Positions 22,674 to 32,013 of a stretch of 64,000 bases of DNA are shown in pieces (within the stretch, counting starts at the first letter, position 1; every line of letters starts with the position of its first letter). Source of the DNA: Archangium lansingense (lineage in GTDB: Bacteria > Myxococcota > Myxococcia > Myxococcales > Myxococcaceae). The notes beneath the pieces were generated by a model, which worked only from the letters and a program-made list of their open reading frames with translations, had not been told where the DNA came from and did no database searches. Location: assembly GCF_026626635.1 (NCBI RefSeq), contig NZ_JAPNKA010000001.1:4340001-4404000 (forward strand), given 5' to 3'. The position numbers and the translations under genes were made by a program.

Positions 22674-25067
22674 ATGCCTCCCACTACCGCTCGGGCCGAG
22701 GGAGGTCTCTTGTCGCAGCGTCAGCACGTCTTCTCTGTTCTTGTTTCTCCAAGGTGGGTGGCTCTGCTCGTCGCGTGGTCGCTCCTCGGCAGTGCGGCCT
22801 GGGCGCAGGCCACCGTCGTGCAGGCGCCCATCGGGGGCCAGCCCCTGCGCCTTCCCGGCCGGGTTGTCTGCGGCCCGGTGGCGGAGGGCTGGACCGTGGG
22901 CGAGGATTCACGCTCCGTTCGCCCGCCTCGGACTGGCAGTGGGCGCGTGGGTCAGCCGGTGGCGCTCCAGGTGGCGCCCGCCGCGAGCGGCTGCACGGGA
23001 ACCCAGGAAACGCTGACGCTCGTGGCGACAGGGGCGTTTCCCGAGGTCGAGCCGGCGAGCGTGGTGCTGGCCGCGGACGAGGGGCGGCTCGAGCTGCGCG
23101 GGCGGGGGCTGGCGGGAGCCCAGGTGTTCTGGCCGGGACCCACTCGCGACGCGCGTCTGGAGCACGAGGTCTGCCTCGACGCCGGGCCCTCGGAGTCTCC
23201 ACAACCGTGCGTGTTGCCGGTTCGCCGCGGTGTGCGAGCGGACGTGTCTCTCTCTCTGCTGCCGGCAGGGGCGCGCTTCGGTGAGGGCGTCCTCACATTC
23301 GATGCCTCGGGGAGGCAGCTCGCGCCCTCGGAGCTGCAGTTGCGCCCGAGCCGCGTCGTCCTGTCCTCGGTCCTGCCGGCGGTGCCCGCCCTGGACCTGT
23401 CCACGGGAGAGGGGCGTCTGGTACTGCCGCACCCCGAGGCCATCGCGACCGTCGACTGTGAGCCCGCCTACTGCGAACCGAGCGAGGACGGCGTCTTCGT
23501 GCGCGCCGTGCCGGGCCTCCGCACGAGCCTGGGCCTCCGGGTGCGCCTGGTGCCCCGGGTGTTCGTCTCGCGAGGCGAGGCGCTCGAGAGCAGTGCCTCC
23601 GGGGTGCTGCAGCTCCTGCACTGCCCGGTGGAGCTCGTGTCGGGGCCACCGCTGAGAGGCGCGGCGGATGTCCAGGTGGTGGTTCGGATGGATCCGCGCT
23701 GCGCGAAGGATGCGCGCTCCTTCCACTGGCGTGCCAACGGCGAGCCCGCCGAGGTGGCCCAGGTGGTCCAGGAGGAAGCGGCGGCCTTCGTGCTGCTGCG
23801 GGTGGGGCGGCTGGGCGCGGACCGGCTGACCCTCACGGCCACACGCTCCGAGGTGGACCCGACCGCGATCGCCACCACCTCCGTGGACACCCTCGCGGCG
23901 CCCCAACCGCGCGCGAGCCTCGAGCTTCCTGGTTTTGGAAAAATCGACTTCATCCCCACCAATCGGGAGGCGGTGCTTTCGGTGGCGTCTCCGGGTGAGC
24001 GAGCGCGACTCGTGCCGCTGCCCGTCGAGGGGGCCTACTCGGTGCGGACCGAGCAGGGGCGCTTCCGGGTGCGAGGTGATGAGAACAACAGCGGCTTCGT
24101 CCCGCTGCGCTACGGCTACCGCGTTGAGGGAGTGCCGCAGGCCCTGCGCTCAGTGGACCTCGCCATCGTGAACGAGCGGACTCAGCGAGCGCTGAGGGAG
24201 GCCTCGGTGCCCGCGCCGCTCGGCGCGTCGGCCCTGTCTGAGGAGCCGCTCATCGAGTTCCTGTGCGCTGATAGGGAAGGGCGCCCCCTGCGTCTCCAGC
24301 CCGGCACGCCGGCGCGCATCCCCTTCGATTCGCGCGATAGCTGCCGGATCATCATCCACCGGGAGCGGCTGCGGCCCGAGGATGGCCTGCAGGAAATCAT
24401 CCTCGAGGTGGACGTCACCTCCGCCAGTGGGGCGCCGCGAGAGGCCGCGCGGGTGAACGAGCGCATGGTGCTCCAGCCTGGCGGCGAGCCGCGGACGCTG
24501 TGGCTCAAGAACGTGCTCGAGCAGTTCGACCGCATCGTCGTGCGCGTCAGCCACATCGTGGACGAGTCACGCTATCTGTTGGCGGCTCCCTCGTCCCGAG
24601 CCAGCCTGCCCTCGGTGCAGTGGGCGGCGACCCTCGAGGGCTCGCGGCTGCGCCTGTACGCCACCGCGACCATTCCCAGCGGCCTGTATCGGTTGGTTCA
24701 GCCAACGGGGCAGCTCACGCTGAACTTCGGCCTGCTGTCACGGCTCACGTTGTTGGATGAGCACGGCAAGGAGGGGCTGCTCGGGCTGGAGATGGGGCTG
24801 ATGGGCGTGGGGCTCGTGCAGACGGGGGGCCTGCTGAATGACTATCCCCCCACGCTGGCCGCCGTCGCGGGACTGGGCATCCGCGTTCCCCTGGGATCGG
24901 GCCCGGGTGGGCAGGCCGCCTTGAGCGTCCACATCTGGGGAGCCCACGAGTTCCGCGAGGCCTACTTCACCAAGCCCACGGATGGCTCGCCGGGGAGGGA
25001 AGTGGGCCGCTGGGCCCTCATCTTCGGGCCCAGCATCTCCCTGGGGAACATCGGCATGAACCTCTGA
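22674..25067 (+). CDS. Large exported protein of unknown function, possible outer-membrane C-terminus
   Basis: The 797-residue protein has a signal peptide near the start (WVALLVAWSLLGSAAWAQA). A long body of beta-rich, unassigned sequence has several Cys pairs. The C-terminal quarter (about 640-797) alternates Gly and hydrophobic residues (LLGLEMGLMGVGLVQTGG, GIRVPLGSGPGG) and ends SISLGNIGMNL, which could be membrane strands. No catalytic motif is seen. The ATG at 22674 is the first in frame but leaves a long n-region. A GTG near 22758 is possible. Confidence 0.7.
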   Translation: MPPTTARAEGGLLSQRQHVFSVLVSPRWVALLVAWSLLGSAAWAQATVVQAPIGGQPLRLPGRVVCGPVAEGWTVGEDSRSVRPPRTGSGRVGQPVALQVAPAASGCTGTQETLTLVATGAFPEVEPASVVLAADEGRLELRGRGLAGAQVFWPGPTRDARLEHEVCLDAGPSESPQPCVLPVRRGVRADVSLSLLPAGARFGEGVLTFDASGRQLAPSELQLRPSRVVLSSVLPAVPALDLSTGEGRLVLPHPEAIATVDCEPAYCEPSEDGVFVRAVPGLRTSLGLRVRLVPRVFVSRGEALESSASGVLQLLHCPVELVSGPPLRGAADVQVVVRMDPRCAKDARSFHWRANGEPAEVAQVVQEEAAAFVLLRVGRLGADRLTLTATRSEVDPTAIATTSVDTLAAPQPRASLELPGFGKIDFIPTNREAVLSVASPGERARLVPLPVEGAYSVRTEQGRFRVRGDENNSGFVPLRYGYRVEGVPQALRSVDLAIVNERTQRALREASVPAPLGASALSEEPLIEFLCADREGRPLRLQPGTPARIPFDSRDSCRIIIHRERLRPEDGLQEIILEVDVTSASGAPREAARVNERMVLQPGGEPRTLWLKNVLEQFDRIVVRVSHIVDESRYLLAAPSSRASLPSVQWAATLEGSRLRLYATATIPSGLYRLVQPTGQLTLNFGLLSRLTLLDEHGKEGLLGLEMGLMGVGLVQTGGLLNDYPPTLAAVAGLGIRVPLGSGPGGQAALSVHIWGAHEFREAYFTKPTDGSPGREVGRWALIFGPSISLGNIGMNL

Positions 25068-25081
25068 GCGGGCCTTCTTCA

Positions 25082-26086
25082 TCACCCGCCTGTGGAGAAC
25101 CGCTGCCGGTACTCCGCGGGCGTTACACCGAGTGAGCGTCGGAACACGCGGTGCAGCGTCTCCAGCGTGCCGAAGCCCGTCTTGGTGGCGATCTCCTTGA
25201 TGGATTGGCGCGTCGTCTCCAGGGCTGCGCGCGCCGCCTCCACGCGCAACTGCTCGACGTACTTCGCGGGCGTCTGGCCCACCTGCTCGCGGAAGGCGCG
25301 CGCGAAGTTGCGGGGGCTCATCGCTGCTCGCTTGGAGAGCGCCTCGACCGAGAGGTCCTCGCGGAGGTGCTCCGGCAACCACTGCTGGACCTCGCGGATG
25401 GGGGCTCGCTCGGCCCACTGGGAGGCGAGCTGCACGCTGAACTGGCTCTGCCCGCCTGGGCGCTGGAGGTACATCACCAGCCAGCGCGCCACGTTGCGGG
25501 CCAGCTCACGGCCGAAGTCCTCTTCCACCAGCGCGAGGGCGAGGTCCATCCCGCTCGTCACGCCCGCCGAGGTCCAGGTGCGCCCATCGCGGATGAAGAT
25601 CCGGTCCGCGAGCACCTCGCATCGCGGGTGTTGCCGTTGAAGGTCCGCGCTGGAGGCCCAGTGCGTCGTGGCGCGCTTGCCGTCCAGGAGCCCCGCGCGG
25701 GCCAGCAGGAAGCTGCCCGTGCAGACGGAGGCCACCCGTCGCGAGCGCCCGGCCAGCCGGCGCAGGTGGGGCGTGAGCGCGGGCTCCGCGTCCGGCGTCA
25801 CGGTGACGGGGCCGCCGGGAACCAGCAGCGTGTCCACGGGCTCGCGCACGCGATCGAGCCGGGTCGTGGCGTGGAGGAGCATGCCTCCCATGGTCTTCAC
25901 CGGGCCCGTGCGCAGGGCCGCGATCTCGACGCGGTAGCCCGTCTGTCCGGAGCCCAGCAGCGCCGAGGCGGTGCTGAACACCGTGGCGGGCCCGGTGAGG
26001 TCCAGGAGCTGCACCTCCGGGAAGGCCACCACCAGCACCAGCCGCTCCTGGCGGCCTCGCGTCGGCTTCTTCGAGCGCTCTTCCAT
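25082..26086 (-). CDS. GlxA-family transcriptional regulator (DJ-1/PfpI plus AraC HTH)
   Basis: The 334-residue protein has an amidase-like DJ-1/PfpI domain (about 15-190), with VASVCTGSFLLARAGLLDG carrying the nucleophile-position Cys. A C-terminal AraC-type double helix-turn-helix follows (LSKRAAMSPRNFARAFREQV, then PAEYRQRF). Proteins of this layout act as regulators of nitrogen or amine metabolism genes. The divergent neighbour at 26218 encodes a stand-alone DJ-1/PfpI enzyme, the likely target. A palindrome lies in the shared intergenic region. Confidence 0.92.
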   Translation of the reverse strand: MEERSKKPTRGRQERLVLVVAFPEVQLLDLTGPATVFSTASALLGSGQTGYRVEIAALRTGPVKTMGGMLLHATTRLDRVREPVDTLLVPGGPVTVTPDAEPALTPHLRRLAGRSRRVASVCTGSFLLARAGLLDGKRATTHWASSADLQRQHPRCEVLADRIFIRDGRTWTSAGVTSGMDLALALVEEDFGRELARNVARWLVMYLQRPGGQSQFSVQLASQWAERAPIREVQQWLPEHLREDLSVEALSKRAAMSPRNFARAFREQVGQTPAKYVEQLRVEAARAALETTRQSIKEIATKTGFGTLETLHRVFRRSLGVTPAEYRQRFSTGG

Positions 26087-26129
26087 GCGGCACAGGGTTA
26101 ACGCGGGTTGGCTGGAATCGTCAATTCAT

Positions 26130-26143
26130 TGGCAGTCCTGCCA
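26130..26143. promoter_or_regulatory. Palindrome TGGCAG-TC-CTGCCA between divergent genes
   Basis: This perfect 6-bp inverted repeat has a 2-bp spacer. It lies 44 bp from the GlxA-type regulator start and 75 bp from the DJ-1/PfpI gene start. The position suits an operator for autoregulation and divergent control, but the assignment is only by location. Confidence 0.4.
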
Positions 26144-26217
26144 GAGGCGCCCGGGCGTAGGGTGTTGTCAGCAGCGCCGCTCCAGGTGCTGCCAGCCACC
26201 TCTCTGGGGGACACGCC

Positions 26218-26853
26218 ATGGACATTGCCTTCCTGCTCTACGAGAACATGACCTCGCTGGACTTCATCGGCCCGTACCAGGTCTTCGCCATGGTTCCGGG
26301 GGCGCGCATCCACCTGGTCGCCACCGAGGCGGGCCCGGTGCGCACCGACGCGGGCGTCCGGATCTACGCGGAGCAGCGGCTCGAGGAGGTACCTCGCGCC
26401 GACATCCTCGTCGTTCCCGGCAGCTCGGATCCGTCGAAGCCGATGGGGGATGAGCGGGTGCTCTCGTGGCTACGGACCGTGGACGAGTCCTCCAAGTGGA
26501 CGACGTCCGTATGCACGGGCTCGCTCATCCTCGGTGCGGCGGGTCTGCTCAAGGGCAAGCGCGCCACCACGCACTGGATGGTCACCGACGCGCTCCGGCA
26601 GTTCGGCGCCACCCCCGTGGCCGAGCGCGTTGTCTTCGATGGGAAGCTGGTGGCCGCCGCGGGTGTGTCCGCGGGGATTGATATGGCGCTGACCCTGGTC
26701 GCCAAGGAGTTCGGCGACATGGTGGCCCAGTCCGTCCAGCTTGGGATCGAGTACGACCCCGCGCCGCCGTTCGCCACCGGCTCGCTGCGCAGCGCCCCGC
26801 CCGCGGTGATCGAGGCGACGAAGGCCATGCTTCAGCCGAGCGTGCGAAGCTGA
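26218..26853 (+). CDS. DJ-1/PfpI family protein (isonitrile hydratase-like)
   Basis: The 211-residue cytoplasmic protein begins MDIAFLLYENMTSLDFIGPY and has the nucleophile elbow TSVCTGSLILGAAGLL. KRATTHWMVTDALRQFGATP follows, as in InhA-type isonitrile hydratases. The Cys-Thr pair is the catalytic site in that family. It is divergent from a GlxA-type regulator, the common arrangement for such enzymes. The substrate is not certain, since several DJ-1 subfamilies share this core. Confidence 0.85.
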   Translation: MDIAFLLYENMTSLDFIGPYQVFAMVPGARIHLVATEAGPVRTDAGVRIYAEQRLEEVPRADILVVPGSSDPSKPMGDERVLSWLRTVDESSKWTTSVCTGSLILGAAGLLKGKRATTHWMVTDALRQFGATPVAERVVFDGKLVAAAGVSAGIDMALTLVAKEFGDMVAQSVQLGIEYDPAPPFATGSLRSAPPAVIEATKAMLQPSVRS

Positions 26854-26894
26854 GGGCCGCTCGCGGCCAGGGAGCAGGACCCCTGCTGGACCGT

Positions 26895-26924
26895 GAGAGG
26901 GGGCCTCACAGGAGGCCCCCTCTT
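26895..26924. terminator. Bidirectional terminator hairpin
   Basis: GAGAGGGGGCCTC (26895-26907) pairs with GAGGCCCCCTCTT (26912-26924), a stem of about 12 bp with a 4-nt loop. It lies between the convergent genes ending at 26853 and 26947. T-runs are short, as is usual at this GC. Confidence 0.7.
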
Positions 26925-26946
26925 CACTCCGCGGTCCGCTGCGGAG

Positions 26947-27924
26947 TTACTGCTTCGTGGTGTAGTTGGCCGGGACGTAGACGTAGCCCTTGCCCTCGGG
27001 CGTCACGTGGCCGATGCCCGGGAACGAGACGTGGGCCGCGCCCACCCAGTAGCCCTGCTTCGCCGCGTCGGCGAAGGCCTTCTTGCGCTGGGCCGCCGCC
27101 GCCTTCGAGTCACTGTCGAACTGGATGGTCACCGACGGATCGGCGAACTGCACCGACGCCACGTGCAACAGGTCTCCCCAGAGCACCAGCTTCTGGCCCT
27201 TGCTCTCCACGGCGTAGTTGCTGTGGCCGGGGGTGTGGCCGGCATTCGAGATGGCCTTGATGCCGGGCACCAGCTCGGTGTCACCCTCGAAGGGCTTGAG
27301 CTTGTCCGCCGTGGCGTACGGGGTCAGCATCGCCATGGCATTCTGGAACCCCGACTGCGCGTCCGCGGGCGCCTTCTTCATGTTCTCGGCGCTCATCCAG
27401 AAGTCCGCCTCGGCCTTGGCCAGATGCACGGTGGCGTTCGGGAAGGCCCGCTTGTCCCCGGCCAGCAGCCCGCCCAGGTGGTCCGGGTGCAGGTGGGTGA
27501 TGAGCACGGCGTCGATCTGCTCCGGCTGGTAGCCGGCCGCCTTCAGGTTCGCCAGCAGCTTGCCGAGCGTCGGGCCAAAGAGGTTGCCAGCGCCCGTATC
27601 CACCAGCACCAGCTGGGCGCCGGTGTTGATGAGGAAGGTATTGACGGAGGTCTCCACGGGCGCCTTGAGGTGCGCGCGCGAGAGCGCCTTCTCCAGCTGG
27701 GGGGGCTTGATGTTGGTCAGCAGCTTGTCCACCGGCAGGTCAACGGTGCCATCGGACAGGACAGTGAGCTCGAAGTCGCCCAGCATCATGCGGTAGTAGC
27801 CCGGCGCCTGGGTCTTGACCATGGGCGCGGCGGCCTGCGCGGTGGCGGGCACGAGCGCGGCGCCGCTTGCGGCGGTGAGGACCGCGGCGATCGCGGCATG
27901 CCAGGGGGAAGTACGCATCTTCAT
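26947..27924 (-). CDS. Exported MBL-fold metallo-hydrolase
   Basis: The 325-residue protein has a Sec signal peptide (about 1-32, cleaved after AQAAA). The metallo-beta-lactamase fold follows with HLHPDH (144-149), the later His in AGHTPGHS and Asp in LWGDLLH. The length and layout match periplasmic MBL hydrolases related to quorum-quenching lactonases and methyl parathion hydrolase-like enzymes. The exact substrate cannot be told. It stands alone between a terminator and a promoter region. The start at 27924 gives the signal peptide directly. Confidence 0.88.
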   Translation of the reverse strand: MKMRTSPWHAAIAAVLTAASGAALVPATAQAAAPMVKTQAPGYYRMMLGDFELTVLSDGTVDLPVDKLLTNIKPPQLEKALSRAHLKAPVETSVNTFLINTGAQLVLVDTGAGNLFGPTLGKLLANLKAAGYQPEQIDAVLITHLHPDHLGGLLAGDKRAFPNATVHLAKAEADFWMSAENMKKAPADAQSGFQNAMAMLTPYATADKLKPFEGDTELVPGIKAISNAGHTPGHSNYAVESKGQKLVLWGDLLHVASVQFADPSVTIQFDSDSKAAAAQRKKAFADAAKQGYWVGAAHVSFPGIGHVTPEGKGYVYVPANYTTKQ

Positions 27925-28364
27925 CGGGAGTCTCCAGGTGAGGGTGAAATCGCCCGCGTTATGCTTCAGCTTCCGCCTTGTCCCAAGTTTGGTTCACGCC
28001 GCGCTCACCTTCCGTCCTCGCCCTGGTTTTCCACGAGCTGCGGCGGCTCTACCGGATGGGTGGAGTCTTCTCGTTCCATCGCTCCTGGGGAGAGCGCAGC
28101 GGCTGACTGGGATGCTGGCTGCTGCCCGCCGCGCTCATCGGGCCCGCCTTTCTGCGCTGCGTCATGACGGACCACGCTCGGCGCGGTGATGGTGCGCATG
28201 TGGCGAGGGCGAAGCACATGTTTGACAGCTTGATTTTTTGGTTGTTACTTTGTTCGGGTAACGAACAAAGTTGCTCGAGGGGCGTCAAGAGCACCGTTCA
28301 AGGAGCCCGCCCCGTCGCAGCAGCTTCCGCTGCACCCCACCTTCGCCGGAGCGTGAATCGCGTG
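27925..28364. other. Intergenic region with a palindrome and promoter-like boxes
   Basis: No gene is recognised in these 440 bp. The only clear signals are TTGACA at 28222-28227 and the palindrome at 28247-28271, listed separately. The sequence around 28230-28270 is unusually A+T-rich for this window. Confidence 0.45.
28247..28271. promoter_or_regulatory. Perfect 10-bp inverted repeat, candidate operator
   Basis: ACTTTGTTCG and CGAACAAAGT flank GGTAA. It lies just downstream of TTGACA (28222) and about 95 bp upstream of the Big2 lipoprotein start, overlapping where a -10 box would fall (TTACTT at 28245-28250). A repressor site is plausible. A hairpin acting on RNA is an alternative. Confidence 0.5.
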
Positions 28365-30359
28365 ATGACCCCACGGAATCGCCTGGTCGTGTCCTCCTTG
28401 TTGTTGCTGACGGTCCTCGTACAAACGGCTTGCGACCCGGCTGAGCAGACTGCCTCGCTGACGGGGGTGAGTGTGACCCCGGCCACCATCACCCTCTCCG
28501 CCGGAGGTACCCAGCAGCTCACCGTCACCGGTACTTACAGCGATGGCTCGACGAAGAGCCTCACGGCGAACGCGACCTTTGCCTCCGACACACCTGCCAC
28601 CGCCACGGTGAGCAGCCCGGGTGGCCTGGTGACCGCCGTCGCCGCCGGGACGGCCCGGATTACCGCCACGGTCTCCGGCAAGACTGCTTCCACCAGCGTG
28701 ACGGTCAGCGCTTCCTCGGGGCCGACGCTCTCGTCCATCGCGCTCAGCCCGAGCCCGGCCTCCGTGGTCCAGGGGAGCACGCTCCAGCTCACCGTGACGG
28801 GCACCTACAGCGACGACTCCACCCAGTCGCTGACCGCGGACGCGACCTTCAGCTCCAGCGCCGAGGGCATCGCCACCGTGAGCGCCTCCGGCGTCGTCAC
28901 CGGCGTCTCGGTGGGTAGCGCGACCATCACCGCTTCGGTGGGGGGGAAGACCGCGACGCTGAACGTGTCCGTGATGGCCCAGCCCGATGCGAACCAGGTC
29001 GTCTTCTTCGACGGCAATGGCACGGACGTGACCTTCGCGGACTTCGGCGGCGCCGCCAACAACGTCACCGTCGACTCCACCGAGACCTTCAGCGGCCGCA
29101 AGGTCATCAACTTCCAGGTCACCGGCACGGGTAATTACTCCGGCGGCGCCTGGGTCACCTCGACGCCCCGTGACCTCTCCGCCTACAACGCGCTGACCTT
29201 CTGGGCGAAGGCGAGCAAGGTCGAGAAGATCAACGTGACGGGTATCGGCAACAACGCGGGCATCGGCTCCGGTACCGGCTTCGGCAGCGAGCGGACGGCG
29301 CTCGAGCTCACCACGCAGTGGCAGAAGTTCACCATCCCCATCCCCAACCCGGCCAGGTACAAGAACGTGGGGGGCCTCTTCCACGTCGCCGACGGACCCG
29401 ACGGCTACACCCTCTACCTCGCGGATGTCATCTACGAGCACCTCGGCACCGGCATCCTCGGCGCGGGCACGGCCTCCATTGGCAACGGCAACGCCATCAC
29501 GGCGTCGGTTGCGACGGCCGGCACCTACAGCATCGAAGCGAACCAGAACCAGGTCGTCTTCACCGTCGCTGGCGACCCGGGGAGCCCGGTCACCGTGAAG
29601 CCGGTGGCCAACACCTTCTTCGACTTCACCTCGACCGATGCGGCGATTGCCTCGGTCAACAGCAGCGGCGTCGTCACCGGCGTGAGCGCGGGCGGCCCCG
29701 TGACCATCTCCGCCACGCTGGGTGGCGTAGCTGCCAGCGGGTCCTACGCCATCACCGTCACCGGCGTGCTGAGCCAGCCGACCACGCTGCCTCCCGCGCC
29801 CACCCATGCGGCCGGGGACACCGTGTACTCGCTCTACAGCTCCGTGACGGGCGGCTACACGGGGACGGCCTCCGACCAGAGCGCCAAGATCGACACGTGG
29901 CTGACGGGCTGGAGCGCCGGGTCCGGTGGGGCGCCGTTCACCATCACCACCGACGCGGGCAGCGCCGCCCCCCGCAAGTACGTCTTCACCAACTTGGCGA
30001 ACTTCGTTGGCGTCGAGTTCTACGGCACCGCCGGTGCCTACCAGGTCGACGCGGCGGGACGGGGGCTCACCAAGCTGCACCTGGACCTGTGGACTCCGGA
30101 CAACGCGACCAACTTCCAGGTGAAGCTGGTCGACTTCGGGGCCAACGGCGCCTTTGGCGGCAACGACGACACCGAGGGGACTGCCACCATCACGGCGACC
30201 TCGACGCCCCCGCTCGCCACCGGGGCCTGGCTGTCCTATGAGCTGACGCTGGCCACTGACTTCCAGGGCCTGGCGAACATGCACCACCTGGCCCAGATGG
30301 TCCTGGTCGCGCCCAACGGCGGCACGGTGTTCCTCGACAACATCTACTTCCACCCGTAG
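28365..30359 (+). CDS. Lipoprotein with Big2 domains and carbohydrate-binding-like modules
   Basis: The 664-residue protein starts at ATG 28365 and has a lipobox (LLTVLVQTAC). Two or three bacterial Ig-like Big2 repeats follow (SGVVTGVSVGSATITASVGG and similar), with another near 490-520. Between and after them are jelly-roll-like modules: KINVTGIGNNAGIGSGTGF, and a C-terminal domain with LTKLHLDLWTPDNATNFQVK ending VFLDNIYFHP. Similar C-termini occur in bacterial glucanases and surface adhesins. No catalytic glycosidase motif is present, so binding rather than hydrolysis is expected. The large antisense frame is an artefact. Confidence 0.82.
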   Translation: MTPRNRLVVSSLLLLTVLVQTACDPAEQTASLTGVSVTPATITLSAGGTQQLTVTGTYSDGSTKSLTANATFASDTPATATVSSPGGLVTAVAAGTARITATVSGKTASTSVTVSASSGPTLSSIALSPSPASVVQGSTLQLTVTGTYSDDSTQSLTADATFSSSAEGIATVSASGVVTGVSVGSATITASVGGKTATLNVSVMAQPDANQVVFFDGNGTDVTFADFGGAANNVTVDSTETFSGRKVINFQVTGTGNYSGGAWVTSTPRDLSAYNALTFWAKASKVEKINVTGIGNNAGIGSGTGFGSERTALELTTQWQKFTIPIPNPARYKNVGGLFHVADGPDGYTLYLADVIYEHLGTGILGAGTASIGNGNAITASVATAGTYSIEANQNQVVFTVAGDPGSPVTVKPVANTFFDFTSTDAAIASVNSSGVVTGVSAGGPVTISATLGGVAASGSYAITVTGVLSQPTTLPPAPTHAAGDTVYSLYSSVTGGYTGTASDQSAKIDTWLTGWSAGSGGAPFTITTDAGSAAPRKYVFTNLANFVGVEFYGTAGAYQVDAAGRGLTKLHLDLWTPDNATNFQVKLVDFGANGAFGGNDDTEGTATITATSTPPLATGAWLSYELTLATDFQGLANMHHLAQMVLVAPNGGTVFLDNIYFHP

Positions 30360-30370
30360 CGGTGGTGTTC

Positions 30371-30405
30371 GCCGGCGCCGTGGCCTTGATGAGCCCGGCG
30401 CCGGC
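30371..30405. terminator. Hairpin between convergent genes
   Basis: GCCGGCGCC (30371-30379) pairs with GGCGCCGGC (30397-30405) over 9 bp. It lies 12 bp after the Big2 lipoprotein stop and before the end of the convergent gene at 30468. There is no T-run. Confidence 0.5.
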
Positions 30406-30467
30406 ATTCAGCTGGAGGCCGCGACACGGGCGCTCGAGCCCACCGACGCGGCGGCTGACAGTCTTGG

Positions 30468-31739
30468 CTAGTTGTCGAGAGCGCCCGCGAGGATCCACGA
30501 GCGGATTTGCGTGAGCTCTCCCGGGTTGAGGTCGAAGTAGTCGGGATCGCCCATGGGCATCCGGCGACCGCAATCCTCGGCGCTGATGCGCCACACCAGC
30601 AGGGACTCGTCGGGGCGGCCGGGCGTGACTCGGGGGCCTGCGGCACACGACCCCACCCCCGGCGCCATCAGCGAGGCGTGGGACTTGCCCACCTGCAGGT
30701 TCAGTCCTTCGGCGCCATGCTCGTTGTGGCAGTCCGCGCACTTATCACCCCAGAGGGGCTCGATGTCCCGGGCATACGTGGGAACGCCCACCTGCACATT
30801 CACAGAGCGGGTCTCTGAGCGGGTGCCATCGGACACGGTGACCTTCAGGGTATAGGTGGTGCGCCGGTCGAGTTCCCCCGAGCGCCACTCGGCGGAGGCC
30901 TGGTCCGCGCGGGTGAAGCTCCCCGCTCCAGGCGGCTCCGTCGTCCAGGAGTAGGTGAGGGGATCCCCATCCAGATCTCTCGCCGCGATGTAGAGGGGGA
31001 GGGACTTGCCCGCGACGAGGCCCTGGGGTTCCAGGCTGATGTCCGCGTCCACGATGGGCGCTTGATTGAGGGCGGGGACGTTCACCACGGTGACCGAGAC
31101 CGTGCCCTGGGCTGAGCCTCCCTTTCCGTCCGAGACCGTCACCTTCAGGAGGAACGTCGTGTCGCGGGAGAGCAGCGGCGCGGTCCACGAGGGGGTGGAG
31201 TTTGTCCCCTCGGCGAATGTCCCCAGGGGAGCGAAGGGGCTCTGGGTCCAGGAATAGGTGAGCGTGTCGCCATCGGGATCCGTGGCCGTCACCGAGAGGC
31301 CCGTGCTGGAGCCTTCGTCGAGGGTCGTGTGCGTCGTGGTCACCTGTCCGAGTGTGGGGGCGCGGTTGGGCGGCAGGAGGGTGAAGGAGATGGGGGCGGA
31401 GACGGTGCTGTTGCCCGCGGCGTCCTGGGCCTTCACGGTGAGCTGGTGGGGCCCTGGGGATGTGGTGGACGAGTCCCAGGTGCACGAGAAGCTCGAACCG
31501 GAGGGCCGTGCCATGTTGTCCGCACACACTGGCGAACCGGAGACGGAGAACTCCACTCGGGCCACCGTGCCCGAGTTGTCCTCGGCAGTGGCCCGGAGGA
31601 GCCGCGAGCCCGAGATGCTCTCTCCCTCGGTCACGCCCTCCACCACCCGGACATTTATCGGTGCCGCGGAGTCCGCATCTTCCCCACATCCCATCATCCC
31701 CAAGACGAGACATCCCGCGAGGAGCCGAAGTGTTTTCAT
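30468..31739 (-). CDS. Lipoprotein with Ig/cadherin-like domains and a c-type heme motif
   Basis: The 423-residue protein starts at ATG 31739 with the lipobox LVLGMMGC. An Ig-like domain comes first, ending LTVKAQDAAGNSTVSAPI. Two PKD/cadherin-like repeats follow (SVTATDPDGDTLTYSW, IAARDLDGDPLTYSW). At about 334-423 is a small cytochrome-like module with CADCH (334-338), a candidate distal Met in RRMPMG (394) and a typical SWILAGA ending. This resembles the single-heme domains found with Ig repeats in myxobacterial lipoproteins. A surface redox or binding role is likely. The longer frame to 32288 runs through repeat B and is not used. Confidence 0.82.
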   Translation of the reverse strand: MKTLRLLAGCLVLGMMGCGEDADSAAPINVRVVEGVTEGESISGSRLLRATAEDNSGTVARVEFSVSGSPVCADNMARPSGSSFSCTWDSSTTSPGPHQLTVKAQDAAGNSTVSAPISFTLLPPNRAPTLGQVTTTHTTLDEGSSTGLSVTATDPDGDTLTYSWTQSPFAPLGTFAEGTNSTPSWTAPLLSRDTTFLLKVTVSDGKGGSAQGTVSVTVVNVPALNQAPIVDADISLEPQGLVAGKSLPLYIAARDLDGDPLTYSWTTEPPGAGSFTRADQASAEWRSGELDRRTTYTLKVTVSDGTRSETRSVNVQVGVPTYARDIEPLWGDKCADCHNEHGAEGLNLQVGKSHASLMAPGVGSCAAGPRVTPGRPDESLLVWRISAEDCGRRMPMGDPDYFDLNPGELTQIRSWILAGALDN

Positions 31740-31763
31740 GCGGCGACTATCGCATGCCCGGAA

Positions 31764-31890
31764 AGCCTGGCTCGGAATCGAAGCCGTCAAGGGCGGCCCC
31801 GCCCTCCCTCGGGACCATGGGCCCCCCTTTTCCCTCTGAAAATGGGGCGCCTCTCTGTCCGGCGGGTCCAAGCGCGTCCATTCGGTGAGG
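31764..31890 (+). repeat. Island-end repeat, copy B (degenerate)
   Basis: This copy contains GGAATCGAAGCCG, CTCGGGACCA, CCCTCTGAAAATGGGGCGCC, CTGTCCGG and GCGCGTCCATTCG in the same order as copy A at 5998-6180. The spacing is slightly altered and the TTTGGTCC motifs are missing. It sits between two ordinary genes with no integrase or cargo nearby, so it looks like a solo scar of a past integration. Confidence 0.65.
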
Positions 31891-32013
31891 CCCCCTTGGG
31901 CCGCGGGAGCCGCCGTGGGTTGGAGGCCCCCTCTCCTCCATGGGGCTGAATTCCGTATCATGAGGAGACTGAACTTTTCGCGACGGGCCATCATGCCCGG
32001 AAAGGGATTCAAC

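Noticed and set aside
28245..30407. 720-residue open frame on the minus strand opposite the Big2 lipoprotein
   Set aside because: It lacks a signal, RBS or recognisable domain, is Arg/Gly/Val-rich, and mirrors a gene with a clear lipobox and repeats. High-GC third positions create such frames.
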